Source: Castor canadensis
Lineage: Eukaryota > Chordata > Mammalia > Rodentia > Castoridae
DNA length: 64,000 bases
Reading direction: 5' to 3'
Assembly: GCF_047511655.1 (NCBI RefSeq)
Contig: NC_133386.1
Span: 81,099,501-81,163,500 of the forward strand
Under the pieces are notes generated by a model, which was given only the letters and a program-made list of their open reading frames with translations, was not told the origin of the DNA and searched no databases. Positions within the stretch are counted from its first letter, which is position 1. The number at the start of each line of letters is the position of its first letter. This document shows positions 24,301 through 36,900 of the stretch, one piece after another. The position numbers and the translations under genes are program-made.

Positions 24301-27060
24301 CACAATACACACAAGCTGCACATACACACAATACACACAAACACACACAAAATACCTCACACACATACACACACCCCACAGAGACACACACTACTCACAC
24401 AAGACAAACACACCACATGGTTACACACCACACACACAATACACACGAATCACCTGCAACCAACACACATGCACATACATGTACACAATACACACCACAC
24501 ACACAGAATACACACACCACACACATACACAAATGCCACACATACATACACACAATACACCCCCAACATACACACAAAACACACCCTACACACACATCTA
24601 CATACACACAATACACACACCACACAAATATACACACGCTACACATACATACACACAACACACATACATGCATACACACATACATGCAGACATACACACA
24701 CATACATAACACACCACACTCCAGACACACATACACACATTCACATACATACACGTACATACACACACTACACACCAAACAGAGTATACACACACCACCT
24801 ACACAAATAAACACACCGCACTCACAATACACACCGACCACACCCATACAATACACACACCACACACACAACACACACACTACACAAACAGATAACACAC
24901 ACCACACATATAGACACAAATGCACACCCCCCAAACATACACACAGAAATATTACATACAAACCACACAGACACACCCAAACATACACACAACACATTCA
25001 AACACATACACACAATTCACACACCACACACACTACCTACACACATACACACACCCAATTAATATACACACACAAAATACACCCCCCCACATACACACAA
25101 TACATGCCTCCACACACATGCACACAGCACAAATGCACACACTACACACACCACACACACATACACACATACATGACACACACACCAAACATACCGACAC
25201 GCATACACACACCACACACACACACACAATACACCCCACCACATGCACACACACATACATACAAAACACACTCCACACACACACATACATACATACAATA
25301 CACACACCACACATGCACATAAATACACGACACAGACACATACACACAATACACACACCACACACACTATACAGAAACACACCACACACATACATACACA
25401 CAATACACACCACACACACACACTACACACACACAGCACACACATATACACACAATACACCAGCAGCACAGACATACACACAATATGCGCACCACACACA
25501 TATACATACCGCACACATACACACATACACCATACAAACCACACACACATACATACTACACACACACCACCCACAAAATACACACACCAGACATACACAC
25601 ACCTACACACAAAATACACCGACTACACACACTACACACACACAGCACACACAATACACACACCTACTATACACATACACACAACCTCACACCCCACACA
25701 TACACACACACCACACACACACACCACACACTGCAAACACACCACATACACACACATACACACACCACACACATACACACACCACACCACACACATACAC
25801 ACACCACACCACACACACCACACACACAAAATACACACTACACACACAACCTACACACACCCCGCACATACACTACACACTTACTACACACACACCCCAC
25901 ACACATCCCACATGTACACACCACACACACAATACACACAAACCACACACACACCACACACAAAGTACACACACAACACTCACCACACACATACACACAC
26001 ACCCCACACACCACACACATACATATGCACACAAAAACCACACACACCACACACAAAATACTCACACCAGACGTACATATACAGACATACACACACAATA
26101 CACCCACCACACCCTGTACACACACATACATACACCACACTCATCACACACATACACACACCATACACAAAATACTACACACACACAACCCACACAGATA
26201 CACACACCCCACACACCCCACCACAGACACACTACACACACACAATACACACACTGCACACATACACACTACATGTATACACACGCACTACCTGCACACA
26301 ATACACACACAACATGCATGCACTTACATATACACAATACACACATTCCACACACACAATACACAAACCACACATATCCATACACCACACACAGACACAC
26401 CCATATATACACACACAAATATATACATACACACATACACACCAGACATACATACACACACTACACATACACAGCACATACACATACACACATATACACC
26501 ATACACAATCCACACATACCACACACACACAATACACACACCACCTACACACACATTGCACACGTACATACATGCTACACACACATACACACCACATGTA
26601 CCCACATCACACACACAATACACATGCACCACCTACACACACAATACACACCACACACACTCATACAATACACCACACACACATAAAATACACACACAAC
26701 ACACACATACACAAATACACACCACAGATACATACATACACCACACACAGACGCACCCATACATACACACAAACACATACATACAATACACACACCACAC
26801 ACATACATACACACATACACACCACACAGACATACACATAATACACACAGTACACACACACCACCTGCCAACACATACACACACTACACACACACATACG
26901 CACACCACATGCACATGCACATCCACCACACATACACACAATACACTCCCTCACACACGAATACACAAACCACACACATACACACAATACACACATCACA
27001 CACACACCATACACACATACATATACACAATGCACACACGACACACACACCACACACACA
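18262..27060 (+). repeat. Giant interrupted (CA)n tract with higher-order repeats (8.8 kb)
   Basis: Almost only C and A with sparse T and rare G. Basic words are CACACA, TACACACA, CCACACAC and 'caatacacac'. Longer units recur: 'gcacctacacacaaaat' near 20270 and 21372 and, diverged, near 20797 and 24185; 'gctgcacatacacacaatac' near 19570, 20463, 20936 and 24314. The spacing of about 0.4-0.9 kb shows tandem duplication of larger blocks. To 21944 it mirrors the right tract almost perfectly. Beyond that it is only related to it, with block order changed. Long stop-free frames in it are a property of CA repeats, not genes. Confidence 0.95.
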
Positions 27061-27255
27061 GTGTTCTCCGTTTCCCTATCTGCTTTTTCTCTGTAGCATA
27101 CCTTTTAACATGCTCTTATATTTATTTGATTTGCTTTTGTCCCTCTACACACGAATGTGAGCTCCATGAAGATAGCAGTGTTTGATTTGCTCAGTGATCC
27201 TAGCCCTGGTATCCAGAATACAACAGAATAGTAGCTGAATGAATAAACTGCCTCC
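27061..27255 (+). mobile_element. L2 3' end relic
   Basis: Typical L2 tail order: 'tgtgagctccatgaagatag', then 'agtgatcctagccctggtat', then 'agtagctgaatgaataaact'. It starts where the CA tract stops, so the junction at 27060/27061 may cut it. Confidence 0.7.
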
Positions 27256-27374
27256 CTCAGCAATTGTGCTGTGGGTAACATGAAACAAAGGCTACTGGAC
27301 TTATTTTAAGCTTTGCTATAGGTTTCTAAGTCAGCTAATAATGACTAGACTTATTGTGACTATCTTACTAATTT

Positions 27375-27695
27375 ATTAAAAATAAGGAAGTGCCAGTAAT
27401 CCTAGATATTTGGGAGGTGGAGATCAGGAGGATCAATGTTTGAGGCCATCCTGGGCAAAAAGTATGTGAGATGCATTTCAACCAATAAAACCTGGGCATG
27501 GTGGCATACGCCTGTCATCCCAGGTAGGTAGGAAGTGTAAATAGGATGATCTCAATCCAGACCAGCTCTGGCGAATAAATGTGAGACCCTATTCAAAAAA
27601 TAAGTAAGGCAAAAAAGGGTGGGGATGTGATTTAAGTGATGGAGCACCTGCATAGCAAGCATAAGGGCCTGAGTTCACACCCCAGTACTGCCAAA
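27375..27695 (+). mobile_element. B1-dID SINE with doubled B1
   Basis: Two B1-like halves ('gccagtaatcctagatattt'; 'acgcctgtcatcccaggtag') followed by an ID half with B box 'gagttcacaccccagtactg'. A-rich tail. Confidence 0.8.
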
Positions 27696-27704
27696 ATATA
27701 AATA

Positions 27705-27885
27705 AGTGTCTGCCTGATGGCATGTATCTATAATCTCAGTATTTAGAAGGCTGAGGCAGGAGGAGTGCAAGTTTGGGGCTAGTCTGGGTTATATGAGGCA
27801 TGTAGACTGTATGGATAGTGGTAGAACATGTGCTTAGCATGTGTGCAATTTGGGTATAATCTCTAGCACCACAGAAAACCCAATG
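27705..27885 (+). mobile_element. Second B1-dID SINE
   Basis: B1 half 'gcatgtatctataatctcag' with 'aggctgaggcaggaggagtg', then a decayed ID half 'gtggtagaacatgtgcttag'. A-rich tail near 27885-27905. Confidence 0.7.
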
Positions 27886-27905
27886 AATACAAAAAAAATA
27901 AATAA

Positions 27906-28463
27906 AGCCTGTACATTACCATGTAGAGCAATCTTCAATAAATATTTTATTTATACACTCCCTTTCTCCTCCTTATATCAAATTTCAGTCATGGGAATAA
28001 AGGAATCATTTTATTTAAATACCTGATTTAATTGCTTTTAGAGACATTCTTTGGTTAATATTTATTAGTTATTTTATTATGTTCCGTAACGTGAGGGTGT
28101 TGACACTTGTTACTTAGTGGCATGTTTTCAGAGATGAAGAATCATTTTAGTGGTGTTTTTTTCCCTTGTAGTATATTGAAGCTGTAAGCTTACTTAAGTC
28201 AAGGGCCAAGTGATAAAGCTATACTGGCCCATATTTTCTGAGTCCAATTAAATTATGATTCAACTTAATAATTATGGAGTTAAAAAACCAGCATGCCTTA
28301 GAAGAGGGTGAGTTTAGGCTGTTACCAACTTACACTGTATTTATTAAGAACATCTAGAATGGTCATGGAGCTCATGAACATGGTCAAGACACTGGTGTAC
28401 CCAATCTATTTCTACTTTATTAATTCCCTGTGAAATTGACAGAGCATATTTCTGACACTAACT
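27906..28463. other. Unassigned intron-like sequence
   Basis: AT-rich and without recognisable features. It probably belongs to the intron upstream of the first preserved TTK exon. Confidence 0.5.
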
Positions 28464-28570
28464 GGCCGCTGTCCTTGGGAGGCTGAGTCAGGATCATTTG
28501 AGCACAGGAGTTCAAGGTCAGGCAACATAATGAGACCCATCTCAAAAAAACCTCCAAAACCAAATAAACC
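28464..28570 (+). mobile_element. Partial B1/Alu-like SINE
   Basis: 'ccttgggaggctgagtcagg', 'cacaggagttcaaggtcagg' and 'agacccatctcaaaaaaa' show a 5'-truncated 7SL-derived monomer. Confidence 0.75.
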
Positions 28571-28844
28571 AAAGTAATTGACATCTCTGTGGTGAGAAAA
28601 TGAAGCCTACCCAGTCAAGACCATAGAGGTTATTTATTGCAAGAGTTTTGCCAAAATTAGGGATATTTGAGGGGTAATACATGCATACAAAAAGTTGAAA
28701 GTTTTCATTTACTGAAAAATTTTAGATCATACATATGTGTATTTCTATCTATAGTATCCTTCAAGTTTTTCTGATATATCCAACTTTAAATGTTTAAAAA
28801 TGTCTATTCTGTCCTGAATGTTTTTAATGATGATAGCAAACATT

Positions 28845-29030
28845 TGCTATACTATGGACACACTGTAGAATACTGGGCAAATGTCAGTCATCTCTGTCAT
28901 TTTTCAAACCCTGTGCAGTAGGTATTACTAACAGTATTTTATTTTTGAGAATTAAGAAACGTGTCCAAAGTTAGATTGCTGATGGAGTGAGCCGGAATTC
29001 AAATGCAGGTGCTTTCCTCTAGCCTTTTGT
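28845..29030 (+). mobile_element. MIR relic
   Basis: The core pattern of MIR is readable: 'tgtgcagtaggtattactaa', 'gagaattaagaaacgtgtcc', 'agttagattgctgatggagt', 'ccggaattcaaatgcagg'. Ancient tRNA-derived SINE. Confidence 0.75.
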
Positions 29031-30223
29031 AAGTTTTGTATGTTTTATTTGTATGTGTGTATGTACTTGTGTAATATTATCTATAATCTTTAAATTTTAC
29101 TGTTAGGCTACAAAGCTGTTTCACTGAATGAATATACTACCTCACATCTTATTAAACAGCATACACATAAAATTTAATCATTAGGTTTAGGGTTAGTAGT
29201 GTCGTATTGTACCACACAACAGTGCTTTCAATTCATTCAGCTTTGTGAGGCAATTTACCCTATACAAAATGGCTTTGTGCTGCTATTTTAAAATTCATTT
29301 TGTCCCTTTCATTGTTATTTTCTGCTATTACCCTACCACTGTTTTACATTCCATCTCCTAATTTTCCTGTGTCCAAATAAGCTCAACAATATTCATTTAG
29401 AGTTTTATACTTGAAGATGAAATGTAACTGAGTTGTACTTAAGGGTTTGTGATAGACCTTATTTATTAGTTTAGTTCTAACCCATGAGCCTCCCCCTTAC
29501 TTCTTTCCTGTATCTGCTGGGTAGTCAAGGTTAAGTGACTTTTTGCTTCAATGTGTCAAAGGGTATAAATGTATTTGTATTTGAATTTATGAAGTCTTGA
29601 AGGAGCACTATTGTTCCATGTTTGGTGAAAGTTAGGCACATTCTGATGTTTTGTTCTTAGAAATTGACTGTTCATTATAGCCAGAACTATTTCACCTTGA
29701 CACTAGAGATCCTGACAATGTAGTTATAAGAACATCTTGTTCTTGAAAATTGGACCTGTCCTTTTTTCCACAATCGAAATACACTGATAGCATATTATCT
29801 GTTACATGGATGAGCTTGTCAACATCAGGCACAGTGGGAAAACATCATCTATGAAGTGAATTTTCTGTTCATCACAGCCTTAGTCATCCTTAACATTTTT
29901 GAATGTGCTTTTCTGTATGTTAATTTTTCTGGTTAAGGCACCCAAAAGAGTATTATGAACATGTCAAATTTAAATTGTTTTTCTTTTGTGTTAACATAGA
30001 AAGTTTTGTGGTTTATATGTCTATGAGTTACTGAATTTCCATATGTGATTGGAAGTGGACTGTTATTCTTGTATCATGATTATTTTTTCCTTTTATATTC
30101 AAAGTAGACCCAGGATTTGTTTCAGAATTTTCTCAGCCTAAAATTCTGTCTAACAAGTTTAGAAGTATTGTGATAGTATACAGATAGTACATTCTAAACT
30201 TTCTTCTTTGTCATACTGTATAG
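29031..30223. other. Intron of the TTK copy, no other feature
   Basis: AT-rich. It ends with a pyrimidine-rich stretch and TAG acceptor at 30221-30223. I found no upstream TTK exon (the glycine-rich loop exon) between 27061 and here. Confidence 0.6.
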
Positions 30224-30381
30224 GTATTTCAGGTATTGAATGAGAAGAAACAGATATATGCTATAAAGTATGTGAACTTAGAAGAAGCAGATAACCAAAC
30301 TATCGATAGTTACCAGAATGAAATAGCATATTTAAATAAACTACAACAACACAGTGATAAGATCATCCAACTTTATGATTA
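30224..30381 (+). pseudogene. TTK: TTK exon with the ATP-anchoring lysine
   Basis: A 158-base exon, open throughout, with TAG acceptor and GTAAG donor. It reads [17 protein letters not shown], then NLEEADNQT, then [19 protein letters not shown]. The lysine of YAIK corresponds to the conserved ATP-binding lysine (K553 in human TTK). The glycine-rich loop would lie in the preceding exon, which is absent. Confidence 0.95.
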
Positions 30382-30496
30382 GTAAGAATTCTTTTTTCAA
30401 TTAAAAAAAAATTTTTTGCTATAGTTCTTCATGTAAGTGTTAAGTAAATCTTAATATAACCTAGCTATTTATTCTTTGGTTTGGTTTTAATTGCAG

Positions 30497-30649
30497 TGAA
30501 ATCACCGACCAGTATATCTACATGGCAATGGAATGTGGAAATATTGACTTGAATAGTTGGCTTAAAAAGAAAAAAATCCATCAATCCATGGGAACGCAAG
30601 AGTTACTGGAAAAATATGTTGGAAGCAGTGCACACAATCCATCAACATG
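30497..30649 (+). pseudogene. TTK: TTK hinge and early C-lobe exon, frameshifted
   Basis: After a TTGCAG acceptor it reads [26 protein letters not shown]. An extra A in the A-run after that shifts the frame. In the other frame the human-like [19 protein letters not shown] follows. Homology stops after CATCAACAT with no GT donor, so the original donor and following exons are gone. Confidence 0.92.
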
Positions 30650-30829
30650 ATATTAAAATCTCTTCCTGTGGGTAAAGTTATAATATTTGTTAAGGGCTAT
30701 AGGCTTGGCTCAAGCAGTAAAGTTCTGCCTGGCCTGATTCTACAGTTTATGCTCCTGGGTTTAGTGTTGCTCAGTTTAAACAACCTTTTTTATATAAGTA
30801 TGTGCTATGAATTTGCATACAAATTTATG

Positions 30830-30955
30830 TTAGTTGGGCATAGTGGCTCATGCTTGTTATCCTAGCACTGGAGAGGCTGAGGTGGAGCTACAAAGCAAGT
30901 TCAAGGTGAGCCTGGACTACATAGCAAGACTTTGTCTCAGAAAAACAACAAAAGA
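30830..30955 (+). mobile_element. B1 SINE in TTK intron
   Basis: 'gttgggcatagtggctcatg', 'ttgttatcctagcactggag', 'gagcctggactacatagcaa', tail 'ctcagaaaaacaac'. It sits where the missing catalytic-core exons would have been. Confidence 0.9.
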
Positions 30956-31240
30956 AGTTTATGGTTATGATTTTGAGTCTTGTATGTGCATAAGCTTAGA
31001 AGAATTTATTATTTGATCTCATTTGAAGTAATTATGAGTTTGTTGAAAGTGAAGCTCATCTCTTGATGAATAACTTATGAAAACTATAAAATGATGTTTT
31101 TCTTGTAAACATAATACAGTACTTTCACATTCATTGATATTTAATTATATTTGTATGATAATTATGACTTTAAATATCATTTTTATATTTTATATTAAAA
31201 TAAAACAGCTTGTTTTTTCTTTTTCTTTTCCCTTTCTTAG

Positions 31241-31417
31241 ATAAACCCCAAAAGTGATGTCTGGTCTTTAGGATGCATTTTGTATTATATGACTTATGGG
31301 AAAACACCATTTCAGCATAAAATTAATCAGATTTCTAAATTGCATGCCATAATAGATCCTAATCATGAAATTGAGTTTCCTGATATTCCAGAGAAAGATC
31401 TTCAAAATATATTAAAG
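31241..31417 (+). pseudogene. TTK: TTK C-lobe exon, intact frame
   Basis: 177 bases, in frame throughout, with TTAG acceptor and GTAACA donor. It starts [20 protein letters not shown] and ends [17 protein letters not shown] is the conserved subdomain IX helix of protein kinases. Confidence 0.95.
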
Positions 31418-31722
31418 GTAACATCAGTAGTACATGGATTGAAAGGAATGTTCTAGAAGAAATAGTTGAAACAATTGGAATTATGTAACTGGCTTGAATG
31501 TAACTGATCTGTTGAAGGAAATGGATGACAGGTTTTAGGGGATAGTTAGTTACTTTGAAGGTGTTTTAAAACAATTCATGTTGGGAATTTTACAAAAGTG
31601 ACTTGGAGTAAAAGCATCATTCTTTTGAGTGAATGTCTAGAATGGAACTTCTGTAATATGATGTGTCTGGAAAGTATCAAAGAAAATCTGCTTTAAAAAA
31701 AATTAATCATTATTTTTTATAG

Positions 31723-31807
31723 TGTTGTTTAATAAGGGACCCTAAACAGAGGATATCCATTCCTGAGCTCCTGGTACATCCATATGTCCAAATTCAAACT
31801 CATGCAG
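31723..31807 (+). pseudogene. TTK: TTK C-lobe exon, intact frame
   Basis: 85 bases between TATAG and GTACTG, reading [20 protein letters not shown] and then YVQIQTHA. It contains the subdomain XI arginine (RDPKQR). Confidence 0.95.
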
Positions 31808-31819
31808 GTACTGCTTCTT

Positions 31820-32208
31820 TAAAAATTACTTATTACTAGGTTCCTATGAACAGCCTATTAAGTGTAACAAAACTAGAATCTAAATTGGCTACTCTTTTGC
31901 TGCCTGCCCTCTTGCCAAACAGTAATGTAAATAAAAATGTCTTTCTTCATTGATGTCATTCAGTTTTAATTATCCTGCATAGGGGACAGTGATTGGTAGT
32001 AAATTTTAAGAATGCCATTCATTGTGTTGTTAAGCAGAGAATATATTTTTGTTGCTTTATTTTTTTGTCTTGAGACAGGAACTCACTTTTATGTATCCCA
32101 GGCTGGCCTCCAACTAATTATTTGCCTACCTAAGTTGCTAGAGTATGTACTTTTAATTGAATTTATATGTTTATTAGTATCACTGTGTTGATGATGTATA
32201 TTTTGTAG
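31820..32208. other. TTK intron with partial B1 (minus strand, about 32058-32150)
   Basis: The B1 remnant shows 'tgtcttgagacaggaactca' and 'tgtatcccaggctggcctcc', the inverse of a B1 3' half. The rest is featureless intron. Confidence 0.7.
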
Positions 32209-32304
32209 GTAACCAGATAGCTAAGGGAACCACTGATGAAATGAAATGTCCTGGGTCAACTTGTTGGTCTGAATTCTCCTAATTCTATTTTGAAAGCTGC
32301 TAAA
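32209..32304 (+). pseudogene. TTK: TTK C-terminal tail exon with frameshift
   Basis: TTTGTAG acceptor and a consensus GTAAGT donor. It reads NQIAKGTTDEMK, after which a 2-base loss relative to the human reading (EMKYVLGQLVGLNSPNSI) shifts the frame to an early stop. The remaining bases still match NSPNSILKAAK in another frame. Confidence 0.93.
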
Positions 32305-32464
32305 GTAAGTATGTTTGTTCTCTGTGTTAATTAACTATTTCAATATAGCTTAATTGGTTACACACTTAGAGAAACAGGTAACCCAAAGGAAAGTTGGGCC
32401 AGTGGTCTTGAAGTCTTTATTTCTGCGCTTAGGTATTCAACACATCCTATTTGACAAGTACCTG

Positions 32465-32575
32465 TCTTATTTATTTATTTATTTATTTTGGCAGGAGATG
32501 GGGGACACACAGTCTGGGGTTTGAACTTGAGGGCCTTGCTCTTACTAGTTACGTAATGAGCCATGCCCCCAGCCC
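32465..32575 (-). mobile_element. ID-type SINE with (ATTT)n tail on the + strand
   Basis: The reverse complement gives 'ggctgggggcatggctcatt', B box 'caagttcaaaccccagactg' and an (AAAT)n tail. It lies in the last TTK intron. Confidence 0.8.
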
Positions 32576-32589
32576 TTTTTTGCTTTCTT

Positions 32590-32815
32590 TATTTTTCTAA
32601 GAAGTTCTTGTTTTTATGCCTGTGTGTGCCTGGACTGCTCTCCTCCTATTTATACTTGCTGAGTAACTGGAGTGGCAGCATTGTGCCACCACACACAGCT
32701 TTTTATTGGTTGAGATGTGGTCTCGCCAGTCCACGCATGCTTCAAACCACAGACTTCCTGATCTCCACCTCCCAAGAACCTAGGATAATAAGCGTGAGCC
32801 ACCATGCCAGGCTTG
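32590..32815 (-). mobile_element. B1-type SINE in last TTK intron
   Basis: The reverse complement reads 'ggcatggtggctcacgctta' and 'ttctcgggagg'-like words, then 'gaagtctgtggtttgaagca' and 'gaccacatctcaaccaataa'. It is followed by a diverged second monomer. Confidence 0.75.
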
Positions 32816-33589
32816 ATTCCTGTTCTGTGCATATAGCACAGGTCAGAGTGGGTTTTCAAAAAAGGTACATTCAAAAGATTACTGTCAGGCCTCAGTTGGA
32901 TAAATTTAGTATAGCACTTTATCTTTTAAATCATTCTCAATACCATTCTTAACACAGCTTTTGAATTCATTCCTTCTAGTCAATTTCTTATGAAACTTTA
33001 GAGATACTATAGTATTTGCAGCACTTCTGTAAAGTTGTACGTAGCCATGAGCACATGCCTCAGGCTTTCAGACTCCCATTACCTATTTGTGTCTGCACTA
33101 TTATATTTGTCTTTCACTGTCTCAAACACCTAGTCATTTCTAGAATATTGTGAAAGTTCATTGATCAACTGGTTTAGCTGCCAAGAGATTACTAATGATA
33201 TATTTCAGTTACAACAGTATTATAAAATTATGGAAGTGTGAATTAACATTCTTAGCTCTCTGGCTCAATCTACGTTACTAAGAGCCTGGACACACGTCTG
33301 AATGAAATATTACATTTACATTCAAATAAGGTAAAATTTTTCTTAAACTTTCTCAAGTGCTTCTGGCTGAATCAGTGGCTTTAGGAATTAAGATTGGGCA
33401 CAGTGTGTTTTTTAATTGCTTTGTATTTTATATCTACACATTTAAAATTCATACCAATGTATTGTTCAAAACTTTTAAAAATAAAATTGAGATAATCAGT
33501 CACCTTTATCACTAAAAGGCAAAAATGTCATTTTCATAAATTAGATGTTGGCTAAGCCTTCAATCTTTTTATAATACATAGACTTTAAT
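32816..33589. other. Last-intron sequence, no feature
   Basis: AT-rich. No exon, RNA gene or transposon recognised. Confidence 0.5.
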
Positions 33590-33932
33590 ATATAGTTGGC
33601 CTTTTGTATCCATGAGTTCCACATCCATAGATTAAATAAAGTGCAATTCAAAAATATGCCCTCCCCCTCAAATTGCATGAGTAAAGAACATATATAAACT
33701 TTTTTCTTATTACTCCGTAAAAAATACAGCATAACAATGATTTATATCATGTTCACATTGTATTAGTTGTTATAAGTGATCTAGAGATTTTAAAGTATAC
33801 AGGAGGATATACATACATACATGCAAATAGTGTGCACTCTACATAAGAGACTAGAACATGTATGTTTTGGAATCTGTGGGGTGAAGATTTTTCAACCAGT
33901 CCCCCAGAGATACCAAGAACAACTGTACCTAA
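33590..33932 (+). mobile_element. MER2-like Tigger DNA transposon
   Basis: Nearly full length (about 340 bp). Opens 'agttggccttttgtatccat', contains 'aatacagcataacaatgatt', 'gtgatctagagattttaaag', 'gtatacaggaggatatacat' and closes 'agagataccaagaacaactg', the inverse of its start. It lies 35 bp before the TG tract. Confidence 0.85.
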
Positions 33933-33967
33933 TTATGTTTGTTTACATAATTATTTACTACTGGTTT

Positions 33968-36900
33968 GAGTGTGTGCATGCATGCGTGTATGTGTGCACA
34001 TGTGTATGTATGTCTGTGATGTGTGTGTATGTGAGATGCATGTGCATGTATGTGATGGGTGTATATATGTGTATGTGTGTCTATGTATGGGTGTGGTGTA
34101 TGTGTGTGATGTGTGTATGCATGTTTGTGATGTGTGTGTAGTGTGTGTGTAGTGTGTGTATGTGTGTGTATTGTGTGTATGTATGAGTGGTGTGTGTGTA
34201 TGATTGTGTGTGTATGTAATGTGTATGTATGTGCATGTACGTGTGTATTGTGTTTATTTGTGTGTGGTGTGTGTATGCGTGTGTGTATGTATGTTTGTAT
34301 GTGTGTGGGGTGTGTGCTGTATAAGTGTGTGTGGAGTTTGTGGATTATGTGTATTTGTGTGTGTGGTGTGTGTGCATGTGTGTAGGTGGTGTGTGTATTG
34401 TGTGTGGTGTGTGCATGTGTGTGTGTGTGCTGTGTGAATTGTGTGTGTAGTGTGTGTATTATATGTGTTTGTGGGGGGGTATGTGGTGTGTGTATTGTGT
34501 GTATGTGTGGTGTGTGTGTATGTCTGTGTGGGTGTATAGTTTGTATGTCTGTGTGTAGGGGTGTATTGTGTGTATGTATGTGTGTGTGGTGTGTGTATGT
34601 GTATAGATGGTGTCTGTATTGTGTGTGTGTGTGTGTGGTGTGTATTGTTTGAATGTATGTGTATGTGTGCGTGGTGTGTTTGGTGTGTGTGGTGTATGTT
34701 TTGTGTAGATGTAGGTGCATGTGGTGTGTGTATGTGTGTGTATGTGGGTTGTGTGGGGTGTGTGTATGTGTATGTACGTGTGTGGTGTGGATGTGGGTGT
34801 ACTGGGTATGTGTGTATGTATTTGTGTGTATGTATGGGTGTGTCTGTGGTGTGTGTATGTTGGTGGTGTGTGTGTATATACTTTGTGTAGTGCATGTATT
34901 ATGGGTATGTATGCATGTGTGGTGTGTATGTGTGTGTATATGTGTGTATGTCTGTATGGTGGGTATTTGTGTGTGCTGTGTATGTGTGTATATATGTGTG
35001 TGGTGTGTGTGGTGTGTGTGGGGGTGTGTGTGGTGTGTGTATTGTGTGTAAGTATGTAGTGTGTGTAGTGTGTGTAGTGTGTGTATGTGTGTGGTGTGTG
35101 TTTGGGGTGTATTGTGTGTATGTATGTATGTGGGGTGTATTGTGTGTATGTATGTGTATGGTGTGTATGTGTGTCTATGCATGTATGTTTTTGATGTGTG
35201 TGTATGTGGTGTGTGCATTGTGTATATGTATGTGTGTGTGTGGTGTGTGGATTGTGTATACCTGTGTGGTTTCTGTATTTGTGTGTGTGGGTGGTGTATT
35301 GTGTGTAGGTGTGGTGGGTGTGTATGTGCATATGGTGTGTGTATGTGTATGTGTGTAGTGTGTGTATGTGTCTGTACGTGGTGTGTGTTTATTGTGTATA
35401 GGTGTTGTGTGTATAATGTGTATGTCCGTGTGGGTTGTGTGTATGTGTTTGTGTGTGGTGTGTATGTGGGTATGTATTTCTGTTTATATATGGGTGTGTC
35501 TGTGTGTGGTGTGTGTATGTATGTGTGGTGTGTGTTTGTGTATGTGTGTGGTGTGTGTATTGAGTGTGTTGTGTATGTATTGTGTGTATGAGCCTGTGTG
35601 GTGTGTGTGTATTGTGTGTGTAGGTGGTGTGTGTGTGTGGTGTGTGTACAAGTGTGTATGTGTGTGTCTGGTGTATGTATGTGCATGCTGTGTGTAGTGT
35701 GTGTATGTGTGTGGGGTGTGTATATGTGTGTAGGTGGTGTGTGTAGTGTGTGGTGCGTGTATTTTATGTATATGTTTCTGTGTGTGTATGTACTTGTGTG
35801 GTATATGGTGTGGTGAGTGTATTGTATGTATGTTTGTGGTGTGTATGTGTGTGTGTAATGGGTGTAGGTGGTGTGTATATTGTGTGTGTGTGGCATGTGT
35901 GTATTGTGTGTGGTGTGCATGTGTGTATGTGTATGTGGTGTGTATGTGTGTATGTGTATGTGGGGTGCATGTGTAGTGTGTGTATGTATGTGTTTGTGGT
36001 ATGTGTGTATGTATGTGTTTGTGTATGTATGGGTGTGTCTATGTGTGGTGTGTGTATTGTGTGTAGGTGATACATGTGTATTGAGTGTGTGTTGTATATA
36101 AGTGTGATGTGGTGTGTATATGTGTGGTGTGTGTGCTGTGTGTGTATAGTGTGTCTGTGTGGGGTGTGTGTATATATGTAGGTTGTGTGTGAGTAGTATT
36201 TTGTGTGTGGTGTGTGTATGTGTGTGGTTTGTGTGTGCGTATGTATGTGTGTGGTTTGTGTGTGCGTATGTATGTGTGTGGTGTGTGTGTGGTGTGTGTA
36301 TAGTGTGTACAGTGTGTGCGCAGTGCAGGGTGGGTGTATTGTGTGTGTATGTCTGTGTATGTGTAGTGTGTGTGTATTTATGGGTGTGTGTGTATGGGTA
36401 TCTACATGAGTGGTATGTTTGGTATGTGTGTTTATTGTATGTGTGGTGTGTGTATTGTATGTGTATGGTCCGTGTATTGTGTGTGTGGTGTGTTGTGTGT
36501 GTATGTATGTGTATGCATGTGGGTGTGTGTATGTGTGTCTAGAGTGTGGTGTGTAGTGTGTGCAGGTATCTATATGCATGTGGGTGTGTGTATGTGTCTG
36601 GAGTGTGGTGTGTGGAGTGTGAATGTATGTGTGTGTGTCTGTGTGTATGTGTGTATGCATGCAAGTGTGTGGTATGTATATATGTGTGGGGTGTGTGTAT
36701 GTGTGTGGTATGTGTATTGTGTGTATGTATGTGCATGTGTGATGTGTGTATTGTGTGCAAGGGTGGGGTGCGTTTGGTGTGTGTGTGTATGTGGGGGTTG
36801 TATTGTGTGTATATATTTGTGTGGTGTGTGTATGTGTGTCTGTATGTTTATGTATACGTGTGTGTGTGGTGTGTGTATACATGTTTGTATGTACGTGTAT

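Noticed and set aside
18232-26841. Very long stop-free frames on the + strand encoding Thr/His-rich repeats (up to about 720 codons)
   Set aside because: CA-type repeats rarely form stop codons in any frame. All frames are open, there is no start context or domain, and the mirror frames in the TG tract encode Cys/Val repeats equally well.
18262-27060. CRISPR-like array or telomere-like repeat
   Set aside because: No fixed repeat-spacer layout and no TTAGGG units. The window is clearly mammalian nuclear DNA.
30690-30790. An ID-type SINE ('aggcttggctcaagcagtaa')
   Set aside because: The A-box region resembles ID, but no clear B box follows. Too diverged to list.
30224-32304. Functional TTK gene
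   Set aside because: Catalytic-loop and DFG exons are missing, two frameshifts are present and no 5' exons exist in the window. A parental gene elsewhere is far more likely.
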